NCBI RefSeq assembly: GCF_940677205.1
Contig: NZ_OW712331.1
Coordinates: forward strand, 620,001-684,000
Direction of reading: 5' to 3'
DNA from: [Clostridium] colinum
Lineage (GTDB): Bacteria; Bacillota; Clostridia; Lachnospirales; CAG-274
DNA: 64,000 bases
Under the pieces are notes generated by a model that did not search any database, had not been told where the DNA came from, and was given only the letters and a program-made list of their open reading frames with translations. Shown in pieces: positions 1-9,250 of this stretch. The translations under genes were made by a program, and so were the position numbers. Numbering within the stretch: position 1 is the stretch's first letter; every line of letters begins with the position of its first letter.

Positions 1-109
1 AAATTTATAATATAGTGAAATAATTATAGAATATTGATATAAATTTATTTATTTGCTACAATAATATTTAAATATTATATATTATAAGTCCAAATTTGGA
101 GGAAAATAA

Positions 110-1150
110 ATGCAATCATATTTAGAAATAATTAAAAAAGAGCTAAAAGGACAAGAAATTTTAGGAAGAATATCCGCTCAGTATAGAGATATATATAAAG
201 TTATAGTTAATGATAATGAAATACTTGCAAAAGTATCTGGAAAATTTATTTATAATAGTTATAGTAAAGAAGATTATCCAGTAGTTGGAGATTATGTTTT
301 ATTAGATAGAGATAATGACACTAAAGGAAATGCTATAATCGAAAAAATATTTGAAAGAAAAACAGTATTTAAAAGGAAAGATATTAATAACGGGCAAAAT
401 GAAATATTAGCATCTAATATAGATTATATATTTGTCTGTATGGCTTTAAATAATGATTTTAATTTAAGAAGGCTTGAAAGGTATATTACAGTATGTTATG
501 AAAGTGGAGCGACGCCAGTTGTTATATTAACAAAGTCAGACTTATGTGATGATATAGAAAGTAAAGTATTTGAAGTAGAAAATATTGCAATAGGTATAGA
601 TATTCTAGTAGTATCTAATCTAGATAAATCATGTATAAAAGATATTTTTAATTATTTAAAATGTGGTATTACAGGGTGCTTTGTAGGGTCTTCTGGTGTA
701 GGTAAATCTACATTAATTAATAATTTATTAGGAGAAGTTAAATTAGAAACTAATGGTATTAGAAATGATGATAAAGGGCGACATACTACTACAAGAAGAG
801 AAATGTTTACATTAAAAAATGGAAGTATTGTTATAGATACACCAGGTATGAGAGAATTGTCTGTAGATTCTGAAAATATTGATAAAACTTTTTTAGATAT
901 ATCTGAATTAGAAAAATTATGTAAATTTTCTGATTGTACACATACTAATGAACCTAAATGTGCAATAAGAGAGGCACTAGAAAATGGAACTTTATGCTAT
1001 AAAAGATATAATAATTATTTAAAATTAAAAGAAGAAAGTAAATATATAAACCTTAATTTTAAAGAAATAGAAAAAGAAAAGATTAAGAAAATGTTTGGAA
1101 GTAAATCCGAATATAAAAATGCTATAAGACATATAAAAAATAAAAGATAA
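110..1150 (+). CDS. rsgA: Ribosome small subunit-dependent GTPase RsgA (copy A)
   Basis: Circularly permuted GTPase that helps late maturation of the 30S ribosomal subunit. The permuted motif order is visible: G4 TKSD (residues 141-144) comes before the P-loop GSSGVGKST (193-201), then the switch GRHTTT (223-228) and G3 DTPG (243-246). An N-terminal OB-type region and a C-terminal zinc site (C271, C276, H278, C284) complete the family architecture. At 346 aa the length is slightly above the usual 290-330. The ATG start follows a clear GGAGG at 100-104. It is convergent with the FMN-binding-like gene and separated from it by a strong hairpin. An identical gene lies at 45682-46722. Confidence 0.96.
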   Translation: MQSYLEIIKKELKGQEILGRISAQYRDIYKVIVNDNEILAKVSGKFIYNSYSKEDYPVVGDYVLLDRDNDTKGNAIIEKIFERKTVFKRKDINNGQNEILASNIDYIFVCMALNNDFNLRRLERYITVCYESGATPVVILTKSDLCDDIESKVFEVENIAIGIDILVVSNLDKSCIKDIFNYLKCGITGCFVGSSGVGKSTLINNLLGEVKLETNGIRNDDKGRHTTTRREMFTLKNGSIVIDTPGMRELSVDSENIDKTFLDISELEKLCKFSDCTHTNEPKCAIREALENGTLCYKRYNNYLKLKEESKYINLNFKEIEKEKIKKMFGSKSEYKNAIRHIKNKR

Positions 1151-1184
1151 TTTTTTATTTTTTATATAAAATTTAATATTTAAA

Positions 1185-1218
1185 TTACCCCCAATTATTT
1201 AATTATAATTGGGGGTAA
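1185..1218. terminator. Bidirectional terminator between rsgA and the FMN-binding-like gene
   Basis: Perfect 14-bp inverted repeat (TTACCCCCAATTAT / ATAATTGGGGGTAA) with a 6-nt loop, placed between two convergent genes. The CCCCC/GGGGG core stands out in this AT-rich sequence. T- or A-rich tracts flank it on both sides. Confidence 0.85.
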
Positions 1219-1261
1219 AATGTTATCAGACTGTAGACTAAATATTTTAGCAGTAGTTTTT

Positions 1262-1666
1262 TTATTTTTTAGCTTGTTCTAATGCTTGGTCAATTGCTTT
1301 AACTAATATATTAGTAGTCATAGATGTATCTACAGAGCTTACTATATCTGTGCTTTGATTTTCTATTATTTGAGCAGATATATCATCAATAGAACGTTCA
1401 AACAAAGGGTAAAAAACTTCCTGTGTTTCACCCATATTAACAAGATTAATATCTAAAATTTCATTTTTTGATACAGTAACCTCAACAGACACAGGATTAC
1501 TATGTAGAATTATTTCAGAAGAATATGTACCAGGGTTGTATGCCGTGCTATTATCTTTAGGAATGAAAAAATAGATAATAACGCCTAAAATAATAATACC
1601 TACAATAGTTAATAAAGCTTTTTTTATTACATCTCTAAGTTTTACAACAACTATTTTTGTACTCAA
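1262..1666 (-). CDS. Membrane-anchored FMN-binding-domain-like protein (copy A)
   Basis: A 134-aa protein with a short basic N-terminus, one membrane segment at about residues 14-35 and an extracytoplasmic domain. The pattern after GTYSSE (about residues 46-130) resembles the FMN_bind fold: two beta strands of the type 'VSVEVTVSKNEILDINLV', then a helix and a near-C-terminal motif DIVSSVDTSMTTN. In flavinylated members that last motif usually reads SGATxTS; here it is SVDTSMT, so covalent FMN attachment is doubtful. The start is TTG, 6 nt after AGGAGG on the minus strand. Function is unknown; electron transfer is possible by family analogy only. Confidence 0.65.
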   Translation of the reverse strand: MSTKIVVVKLRDVIKKALLTIVGIIILGVIIYFFIPKDNSTAYNPGTYSSEIILHSNPVSVEVTVSKNEILDINLVNMGETQEVFYPLFERSIDDISAQIIENQSTDIVSSVDTSMTTNILVKAIDQALEQAKK

Positions 1667-1770
1667 AAAAATACCTCCTTAAAAAATAATATATTTATAT
1701 TTTTATTACAATAATTGAAAAAATATGTTAAAATAATAATAATTAATATAAAAATGAATAGGGTGAAAAT

Positions 1771-4700
1771 ATGAAACTTAAATATATTTTTGGCAAAGCT
1801 GGTAGCGGAAAGCTAGAGCATTGTATTAATGAAATATTAATAAGACAAGAAGAAAAATATTTACCATCTATACTCCTTGTTCCAGAACAGTTTACTTTAC
1901 AAGCCGAAAAAAAAGTTATAGATAAATCTAAAACAAAAGTTTTATTTAATACATATGTTTTAAATTTTAAAAGACTTGCTTATCGTGTTTTTTCTGAGCT
2001 TGGATTATCAAATAAAAAGCCATTAGAAGATATAGGACAAGCTATGGTTTTAAGAAAAATATTATATAAATTAGGTAAAGATGAAAAACTTAAATATTTT
2101 TCTGAAAAATCTTATTCTAACATAGGGTTATTAGAAAAAATAGGCGATATTATAAAAGAATTTTTTGAATTTGGTGTTGATATAGAAAATTTAGATTATA
2201 TAATAAAAAATATAGATATAGAAACAAATGAAAATTTAGCTTTAAAACTTAATGATTTAAAAGAAATATACACTCTATATAAAGATTTTATAAAAAATGA
2301 ATATATAACAGATGAAGGAATATTAGATATTTTAGCAGAAAAAATAGATAAATCTAATCTTATAACAAAAGATACTCAAGTTTTTATTTATGGGTTTGAA
2401 TCTTTAAATAACCAAGAAATAAATATTATATATAAATTGTTTGAAAAGTGTGAACAAATAAATATTTATTTTACATTAAACACAAATGAAACATATTTTA
2501 GCAATATAAATCCTTTTGATTATTATTTTTATATTAAAAGCACTATAAATAGAATAAATGATAAAGTAGTAAATAAGTTAGGTGTAAAAGTTGAAAAAAC
2601 TATATATTTAAACGAAAATAAAAGACACAAAGATAATGAAGAATTATATTTTTTAGAAGAAAACTTTTTGAAATATAATAATAAAAAATTTGAAAATAAT
2701 GTGGAAAATATAAATATATGTTGTTGTAAAAATAAATATACAGAAACAGAAAAGGTATGTAGTATAATTTTAGATTTAGTAAAAAGTAAAGGATATAACT
2801 TTAAAGATATAGCAGTAGTTTTGGGTGATTTATCTTATCAAAAAAATATAAAAATGATTTTTAATAAGTATAAAATACCTTACTTTTTAGATGATAAAAA
2901 GAAAATAATAAATCATTGTTTGGTAGAATTAATAATGTCTGCATTAGATATTATTATATATAATTTTCAGTATGAAAGTATATTTAGATATTTAAGAACA
3001 GGTATATTAGACATATTAGAAACTTACGATATAACTAAAGAAGATATTGATATAATAGAAAATTACGTAATAAAATATGGTATAAAAGGGGATAAATGGA
3101 AAAAAGAATTTAAATACGGATTTTATGAAAATAGCATTTATACCTATGATAGAATAAATAATATTAGACAAAATATTTTAAAAAGCTTACATAAATTAGA
3201 TTTAAAAAAGAATAAAAAATATACATCATTACAAATAAGCAGAACAATATTAGATTTTATGGTTGATATAAATATAGAAGAAGCTATTATTGCTATAATG
3301 GAAAGAGATAAAGAATTATTTAGTAAAGGTATTATAAAAAATGTAGGTATTGTAGATGAGCATATGCAAGTTTTTAATGGTATATGTGAAATATTACAAA
3401 AATTTGTTGATATATTAGGCGAAGAAAAAATGACAATAGATGAATATAGCAAAATATTAAAGTCTGCCTTTGAAAAACAAACAATAAGTATAATACCACC
3501 AACTCAAGACCAAGTTTTGATAGGGGATTTTAATAGAACAAAAATAACAGATAATAAAATTTTAATAGCTATGGGTATAAATGAAGGAAATATACCCCAA
3601 TATAAAGATGAATCTCCTTTTATATCCGATAATGAAAAAGTATATCTTTTATCTAAAGGGGTGGAAATGAGAGCTACTACTATATCTAGCATGTCAACAG
3701 ATATGCTAAATATATATTCTTTAATTCTAAAGCCTAAAAATAAGCTATATTTAACATATTCTCTTAGTACGTTAGAAGGAGCTACTAAAAAGCCTTCTAT
3801 AATAATTGAAAAAATTAAAGGTATTTTTCCAAATTTAAAAGAAGATATAGAAGATAATAATATTGATTTAATATCTTGTCCAGAGGTAATATTTGATAAT
3901 GTTTTTAAAAGTTTTAATTATACAAATAATTTAGATGATAATGTAAAAGATATATTTACGTGGTTTTTAAATGATAATAATTTTTTAGAAAAAATAGAAC
4001 ATATAAAAGATGGTTTATTAAAAATAGAAACTAATACAGATGATTATATAAATAAAGAACTTTTAGATAAAGTTTATGAAAATAATACAATTTTTTCTAG
4101 TGTATCAAAATTAGAAGAGTTTAAAAAGTGTCCTTTTTCTTATTTTTTAAAGTATATACTTAATATAAAAGAAAGAGATACTAATATTTTAGACTATTTA
4201 AAACTTGGTAATATATACCATATTATATTAGAAGAATTTTCTAATAAAATTTTAAAAGATAATGTTAATATTGAAAGTGTTACAGAACAAGAAGTATATC
4301 TATTAATTGATACTATTGTAGATAATATTTGTAAAGATGAAGATTTGACAAGTATGTTTGAGGCTTCTGCTAAATATAAATATTATCTTAGTAGAATAAA
4401 AAAAATAGTAGGGATATCTGCTAATGCTATTATAAATCAAATAAAAGAAGGATTATTTATACCACAATATTTTGAAATAAATTTTGATAATATAAATAAA
4501 AATAGTAATATTTATAATAGTATAAAAATAGGGCTAAAAAATAATTATGAAATGATATTAAAAGGTAAAATAGACCGTGTTGATAAACTTTTTATTGAAG
4601 ATAAAGAGTATATAAAAATATTAGATTATAAATCTTCAAATAAAAAGCTTAGTGTTGATAAAGTTTATTATGGTTTACAATTACAAATATTAATGTATTT

Positions 4701-5190
4701 AGATACATTTATAAAAATAGAAGAAAGTATGCTAAATAAAGACATATTACCAGCAGGTGCTTTTTATTTTCAAGTTAAGGAAGATTTATTAGAAGATAAT
4801 GAAAGTGAAGAAAAGTTTAAAAGCAAATTTGATTTAAAAGGTATTGTTGCTAAAGATGAAAATGTTATAAAAGGATTTAATAAAAATGAAGATAGCAAAA
4901 AAATTAAAAATGTATCATCTAGCGAGACTATATCTATGGGAGAATTTAAAGATTTATTGTTATTATCTAATATAGTAACTAAAGAAATTGGTAATGATAT
5001 AGTAACAGGTAATATAAAGGTATATCCTTATAAATATAAAAAAGATACAGGTTGTGAAAATTGTAATTATAAAGAAATTTGCAATTTTGAAATATTAAAT
5101 AAAAAGGAAAAATATAATAATTTAAAATCTATTAAAGACGAAGAGTTGTGGCAAAAGATAAAAGAAAAAATAGAAGAAAATCAAAATTAA
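1771..5190 (+). CDS. addB: ATP-dependent helicase/nuclease subunit AddB (copy A, intact)
   Basis: Subunit B of the AddAB (RexAB) complex, which resects double-strand DNA ends for recombination. The length of 1139 aa is typical. The N-terminus has a degenerate Walker A, GKAGSGKL (residues 8-15), ending in Leu where Ser/Thr is usual. The C-terminal nuclease shows GKIDRVD, ILDYKSS and QLQILMY. C787 together with C1095, C1098 and C1104 can form the [4Fe-4S] staple of the family. Unusually, no addA follows; hemA begins 11 nt downstream. This copy has 8 A at 1907-1914 and reads through; copy B has 6 A and is frameshifted. Confidence 0.93.
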   Translation: MKLKYIFGKAGSGKLEHCINEILIRQEEKYLPSILLVPEQFTLQAEKKVIDKSKTKVLFNTYVLNFKRLAYRVFSELGLSNKKPLEDIGQAMVLRKILYKLGKDEKLKYFSEKSYSNIGLLEKIGDIIKEFFEFGVDIENLDYIIKNIDIETNENLALKLNDLKEIYTLYKDFIKNEYITDEGILDILAEKIDKSNLITKDTQVFIYGFESLNNQEINIIYKLFEKCEQINIYFTLNTNETYFSNINPFDYYFYIKSTINRINDKVVNKLGVKVEKTIYLNENKRHKDNEELYFLEENFLKYNNKKFENNVENINICCCKNKYTETEKVCSIILDLVKSKGYNFKDIAVVLGDLSYQKNIKMIFNKYKIPYFLDDKKKIINHCLVELIMSALDIIIYNFQYESIFRYLRTGILDILETYDITKEDIDIIENYVIKYGIKGDKWKKEFKYGFYENSIYTYDRINNIRQNILKSLHKLDLKKNKKYTSLQISRTILDFMVDINIEEAIIAIMERDKELFSKGIIKNVGIVDEHMQVFNGICEILQKFVDILGEEKMTIDEYSKILKSAFEKQTISIIPPTQDQVLIGDFNRTKITDNKILIAMGINEGNIPQYKDESPFISDNEKVYLLSKGVEMRATTISSMSTDMLNIYSLILKPKNKLYLTYSLSTLEGATKKPSIIIEKIKGIFPNLKEDIEDNNIDLISCPEVIFDNVFKSFNYTNNLDDNVKDIFTWFLNDNNFLEKIEHIKDGLLKIETNTDDYINKELLDKVYENNTIFSSVSKLEEFKKCPFSYFLKYILNIKERDTNILDYLKLGNIYHIILEEFSNKILKDNVNIESVTEQEVYLLIDTIVDNICKDEDLTSMFEASAKYKYYLSRIKKIVGISANAIINQIKEGLFIPQYFEINFDNINKNSNIYNSIKIGLKNNYEMILKGKIDRVDKLFIEDKEYIKILDYKSSNKKLSVDKVYYGLQLQILMYLDTFIKIEESMLNKDILPAGAFYFQVKEDLLEDNESEEKFKSKFDLKGIVAKDENVIKGFNKNEDSKKIKNVSSSETISMGEFKDLLLLSNIVTKEIGNDIVTGNIKVYPYKYKKDTGCENCNYKEICNFEILNKKEKYNNLKSIKDEELWQKIKEKIEENQN

Positions 5191-5201
5191 GAGGTACTTA
5201 T

Positions 5202-6416
5202 ATGAATATAAAAATGATAGGTATAGACCATACTAAAGCACCACTAGAATATAGAGAAAAAGTAGCTTTTAGTAAAACAAGAGCAGTTGATTTTTTGGAA
5301 ATATTAAAAAAAGATAATAATATTTTAGGTGGTGTTTTAATATCTACTTGTAATAGGACAGAAATATGGATAAGCTACAAAAATACTTTAAAAAATAATA
5401 TAGACGATATTTTATGCAAATTTAAGAATATAGACATATATGAGTATAAAAAATATTTTGTTTATAGAGAAGATAAAGAGGCAGTAGAGCATCTTTTTAT
5501 GGTTACATCAGGGCTTAAATCTAAAATACTAGGGGAAGAACAAATTATTACCCAAGTAAAAAATGCTGTAGAACTATCACGAGATATTAATTTTTTAGAT
5601 ACTACTTTAAATATTTTATTTAGAAATGCTATAACGGCTAGTAAAAAAATTAAAACACAAGTAAAATTTAGAAAAGGTTCATTTTCAATTATAGACAGTG
5701 CTATAAAAAGATTAGAAAATATTAATATAGATATAAAAAATAAAAATTGCTTAGTAATAGGTAATGGAGAAATGGGAAGGCTAGCTAGTGAAACATTTAT
5801 AAAAAATGGAGCTAACGTTACAATGACTCTTAGGCAACATCATAAGGGAGATGTAATTATTCCTGTTGGTGTAGAAATAATAAATTTTTTGGACAGAGTT
5901 GAGGCTTTGCCAAATTTTGATATAGTTGTATCAACAACTTCTACTAATCGATATATGTTGCCATATGAAGAAGTATCTAAAGTAAAATTAAAAGAAAAAG
6001 TAGTATTTATAGACTTAGCTGTACCTAGAGATATTGATGAAAGAATATTTAATATTAAAGGTACTATTGGATTTAATATAGATGATTTTGAAATAGAAGA
6101 AAGTGAAATACAAGATATTGATAAAAATGTACAAAAAGCAAAAGTTATTTTAAATGAATATATAGAAAATTTTTATAAATGGTATTTTAATAAAGATTTG
6201 ATAAATATTGTTTTTGATATAAGTCAAAAAGTATCAGATGATACAATTTTTCGTATTAATAAATTAGTAGATGATAACACTAAAAATATTGTTGAAAAAG
6301 CATCAAAAAAATCGGTAGAGAAATTAATATTTTGCTTAAGAGACAATATGGATACAAAAGATTTTAAAAACATTATAAATATATTAGAAAAAAACTATTT
6401 AAACGAGGATATATAA
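5202..6416 (+). CDS. hemA: Glutamyl-tRNA reductase HemA (copy A)
   Basis: First committed enzyme of C5-pathway tetrapyrrole synthesis: it reduces glutamyl-tRNA with NADPH to glutamate-1-semialdehyde. The 404-aa protein has the catalytic cysteine in STCNRTEIW (C50) and the conserved block GEEQIITQVK, followed by a Rossmann region (VIGNGEMGRLA) and a C-terminal dimerisation helix. I chose ATG 5202 because GAGG lies 8 nt upstream; the longer in-frame reading from 5148 lies inside addB. It heads the cluster hemA, precorrin-2 dehydrogenase, hemC, cobA-hemD, hemB, hemL, and its stop overlaps the next start by one base. Confidence 0.95.
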   Translation: MNIKMIGIDHTKAPLEYREKVAFSKTRAVDFLEILKKDNNILGGVLISTCNRTEIWISYKNTLKNNIDDILCKFKNIDIYEYKKYFVYREDKEAVEHLFMVTSGLKSKILGEEQIITQVKNAVELSRDINFLDTTLNILFRNAITASKKIKTQVKFRKGSFSIIDSAIKRLENINIDIKNKNCLVIGNGEMGRLASETFIKNGANVTMTLRQHHKGDVIIPVGVEIINFLDRVEALPNFDIVVSTTSTNRYMLPYEEVSKVKLKEKVVFIDLAVPRDIDERIFNIKGTIGFNIDDFEIEESEIQDIDKNVQKAKVILNEYIENFYKWYFNKDLINIVFDISQKVSDDTIFRINKLVDDNTKNIVEKASKKSVEKLIFCLRDNMDTKDFKNIINILEKNYLNEDI

Positions 6417-6871
6417 TGGATAACAATTTTTCATACTTCCCACTTTTTGTTAATTTACAAAATAAAAATATAGTTATATTTGGGGCAGGCAAAATAGCTT
6501 TAAGACGTGTTATGTCATTAATAAATTCAGGTTGTAAAATAACTATTGTAGCACCAAATATATTAGAAGAATTTTATAAAATAGATTATGAAAATTTAAT
6601 TATTATAAAAGATAGTTATGATATAAAATATATAGAAAATTCTTTTATAGTTTTAGCTATTACAAATGATAAAAGTGTAAATAATAAAATATATTTAGAC
6701 TGTAAAGAAAATAATATAATAGTAAATGTAGCTAGCGATAAAGATAAATGTGATTTTTTCTTTCCAGGGGTTATATATAAAGAAGACTATACTATTGGGA
6801 TTTGTGGAAATGGTAAAAATCATAGTTTAGTAAAAAATATAGTAAGTAGGATAAAAAGTTTTTTAACTTAA
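6416..6871 (+). CDS. Precorrin-2 dehydrogenase (siroheme synthase N-terminal domain type), copy A
   Basis: NAD-dependent enzyme oxidising precorrin-2 to sirohydrochlorin; some relatives also insert iron. The sequence opens FPLFVNLQNKNIVIFGAG, the Met8/CysG N-terminal signature with a dinucleotide-binding GAGKIALRR. At 151 aa it holds the Rossmann domain and only a short remainder, as in compact clostridial forms, so ferrochelatase activity cannot be assumed. The start overlaps the hemA stop by one base (TAATG), which suggests translational coupling. Its place between hemA and hemC supports a siroheme or cobalamin role. Confidence 0.88.
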   Translation: MDNNFSYFPLFVNLQNKNIVIFGAGKIALRRVMSLINSGCKITIVAPNILEEFYKIDYENLIIIKDSYDIKYIENSFIVLAITNDKSVNNKIYLDCKENNIIVNVASDKDKCDFFFPGVIYKEDYTIGICGNGKNHSLVKNIVSRIKSFLT

Positions 6872-6886
6872 AAAGGAGTAATTAGT

Positions 6887-7758
6887 TTGAAAGTAAGAAT
6901 AGGAAGTAGAAAAGCAAGCTAGCCGTAGAACAATCTAACATAGTTATACGACAGTTAAAAGAAAAATATGAAAATATAGATATAGAGCTTATAACTATGA
7001 AAACAACAGGGGACATTATTTTAGATAAAACTTTAGATAAAATAGGAGGAAAAGGCTTATTTATAAAAGAATTAGACAGGGCTTTAATTTCATATAAAAC
7101 AGATATTTCTGTACATAGTTTAAAAGATATGCCTATGGATATAGATGAAAATTTACCTATTGTAGCATATTTAAAAAGAGAAAAACCAACAGATGTTTTA
7201 ATATTACCTAAAGGTGTTGATACCCTAGATATTAAAAAGCCAATAGGCACAAGTAGTAAAAGACGTATTTTCCAGTTAGAAAAAATATATAAAGGATATA
7301 GCTTTAAGCCAGTGCGTGGAAATATTTTAACAAGGCTTGAAAAATTAGACAATGGTGAATATTCGGCACTTATTTTAGCTTATGCAGGTATAAAAAGGTT
7401 AGGGCTTGAAGATAGAATATGTAAAATATTTAATGTTGATGAAATATTACCTGCTTGTTGTCAAGGTATAATAGCTATACAAGGTAAAAAAGGACAAGAT
7501 TATTCATATTTAAAAGTTTTAAATGATAAAAATACAGAATATGAGGCAAAATGTGAACGTGCTTTTGTTAGAGAGTTAAACGGTGGTTGTAGCTTACCTA
7601 TATCTGCTTTTGCAAATATAGAAAATGATAAAATTATATTAAAAGGGTTTTATGCAGATGAAAATAACTACATAAAAGAAGAAATAACAGGGAATGTAGA
7701 AGAATATGAAAAGATAGGTATAAATTTAGCTCGAAAATTTAAGGAGATAATAAAATGA
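6887..7758 (+). pseudogene. hemC: Hydroxymethylbilane synthase HemC, frameshifted in copy A
   Basis: Porphobilinogen deaminase reading frame broken by one missing base. From the TTG start (SD AAGGAG at 6871-6876) the frame reads MKVRIGSRKAS and stops at 6920-6922. Copy B (52457) has an extra G after 6910 and continues as GSRESKLAVEQ, the family sequence. The remaining frame downstream (open from 6997 to 7758) is complete and includes the cofactor cysteine in LNGGCSLPIS. I think this is more likely a sequencing error than a dead gene, since the start, ribosome binding site and downstream overlap with cobA-hemD are unchanged. Confidence 0.9.
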
Positions 7759-9248
7759 AAAAAGGAAAAGTTTGGCTTGTAGGAGCTGGTCCTTCAGATT
7801 TTGAATTGTTAACAATAAAAGGCAAAAAAATTATAGAAAAAGCAGATGTTATACTTTATGATAGGTTAGTATCTCATAGTATAATAAGCCTTGCTAATGA
7901 TAATGCGTTAACTATAGATGTAGGAAAATGCTCTAATAATCACACTATGCCACAAGAAGAAATAAATAAGTTATTATTAAAATATGCTTTGGAAGGAAAA
8001 CAGGTTGTAAGATTAAAAGGTGGAGACCCATTTTTATTTGGCAGAGGAGGAGAAGAGCTAGAGCTTTTGGTAGAAAATGATATAGACTTTGAAGTAGTAA
8101 ATGGAATAACTTCTGCAATATCCGTGCCAGCTTATAATGGAATACCCGTTACCCATAGAGATTTTGTAAGTTCACTACATATCATAACAGGACATACAAA
8201 AGACAATAGCTCTAATATAGATTTTAAATCTCTTGTAAAATTAAATGGAACACTTGTTTTTTTAATGGGGGTATCATCTCTAAAAATAATATGTGATGGA
8301 CTTATAGATGCTGGTATGGATAAAAATATGCCAGTATGTATTTTAGAAAAAGGAACTACTGCAAACCAAAGAAATATAAAAGCAACTCTTAGTACGATTT
8401 ATGAAAAATCTATAAAAGAAAAAGCCAAAACACCAGCTATAATAATAGTAGGAAAAGTTTGTAGTCTATCTGAAAAATTTGATTGGAAAAATAGATTACC
8501 ATTATCAAAAACAAGAGTTTTAGTTACAAGGCCTAAAGATATAAATTTTACATTTTGTGATATGCTTAGAAATAATGGAGCAGAAGTTATAGATTTGCCT
8601 ACTATAAAAACAGTACCTATACAAAATAAAGATATAGAAGAAACTTTTAATAGCCTAGATTATAATTATATAGTTTTTACAAGTCCTAAAGGTGTGGAGC
8701 AATTTTTTTATAATATGAAATTATATAAAAAAGATATAAGGTGTTTGTTTAATAAAAAAATAGCAGTTGTAGGTAAGGCTACAAAAAAAGCAGTAGAAGA
8801 AAAAGGCTTATTTATTGATATTATGCCTCAAAATTATTCTGGAAAAGACTTAGGATATGAATTATTAAAATATGTAAATGATAACGATAAAATACTTATA
8901 GCTAGAGCAAAAGAAGGTAATGTAGATATTTTAAATGTATTAAATAGCAAAAATATAATAGTAAAAGATTTAGGAATATATGAAACTAAATATGAAAAAG
9001 CCAAATTTGTTAACTTTGAATTTAATTATGATGATATAGTAACATTTACTAGTGCATCAACAGTAATAGGATTTGTTAATTCTGTTGCAGATTTTAACTT
9101 AGATTATACAAAAATTAAAGCAATATGTATAGGTAAACAGACGGAAGAAGAGGCTAAAAAGTATAACTTTAAAACATATGTGTCTAACCAACCAACGCTT
9201 GATAGCTTATTAGAAAAAGTAATAGAATTAGCTAAAAAGGAGATTTAA
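7755..9248 (+). CDS. Uroporphyrinogen-III C-methyltransferase / uroporphyrinogen-III synthase fusion (copy A)
   Basis: Bifunctional CobA-HemD protein of 497 aa. Residues 1 to about 245 are the SAM-dependent methyltransferase converting uroporphyrinogen III to precorrin-2: VWLVGAGPSD near the N-terminus, RLKGGDPFLFGRGGEE, and GIPVTHR. From about 250 the HemD domain starts (TRVLVTRPKD) and carries VFTSPKGVEQFF and VTFTSASTV, the usual pattern of the low-conservation synthase that cyclises hydroxymethylbilane. Such fusions are well known in clostridia. The ATG overlaps the hemC stop by 4 bases (ATGA). Together with hemC upstream it gives a direct route from porphobilinogen to precorrin-2. Confidence 0.95.
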   Translation: MKKGKVWLVGAGPSDFELLTIKGKKIIEKADVILYDRLVSHSIISLANDNALTIDVGKCSNNHTMPQEEINKLLLKYALEGKQVVRLKGGDPFLFGRGGEELELLVENDIDFEVVNGITSAISVPAYNGIPVTHRDFVSSLHIITGHTKDNSSNIDFKSLVKLNGTLVFLMGVSSLKIICDGLIDAGMDKNMPVCILEKGTTANQRNIKATLSTIYEKSIKEKAKTPAIIIVGKVCSLSEKFDWKNRLPLSKTRVLVTRPKDINFTFCDMLRNNGAEVIDLPTIKTVPIQNKDIEETFNSLDYNYIVFTSPKGVEQFFYNMKLYKKDIRCLFNKKIAVVGKATKKAVEEKGLFIDIMPQNYSGKDLGYELLKYVNDNDKILIARAKEGNVDILNVLNSKNIIVKDLGIYETKYEKAKFVNFEFNYDDIVTFTSASTVIGFVNSVADFNLDYTKIKAICIGKQTEEEAKKYNFKTYVSNQPTLDSLLEKVIELAKKEI

Positions 9249-9250
9249 AA

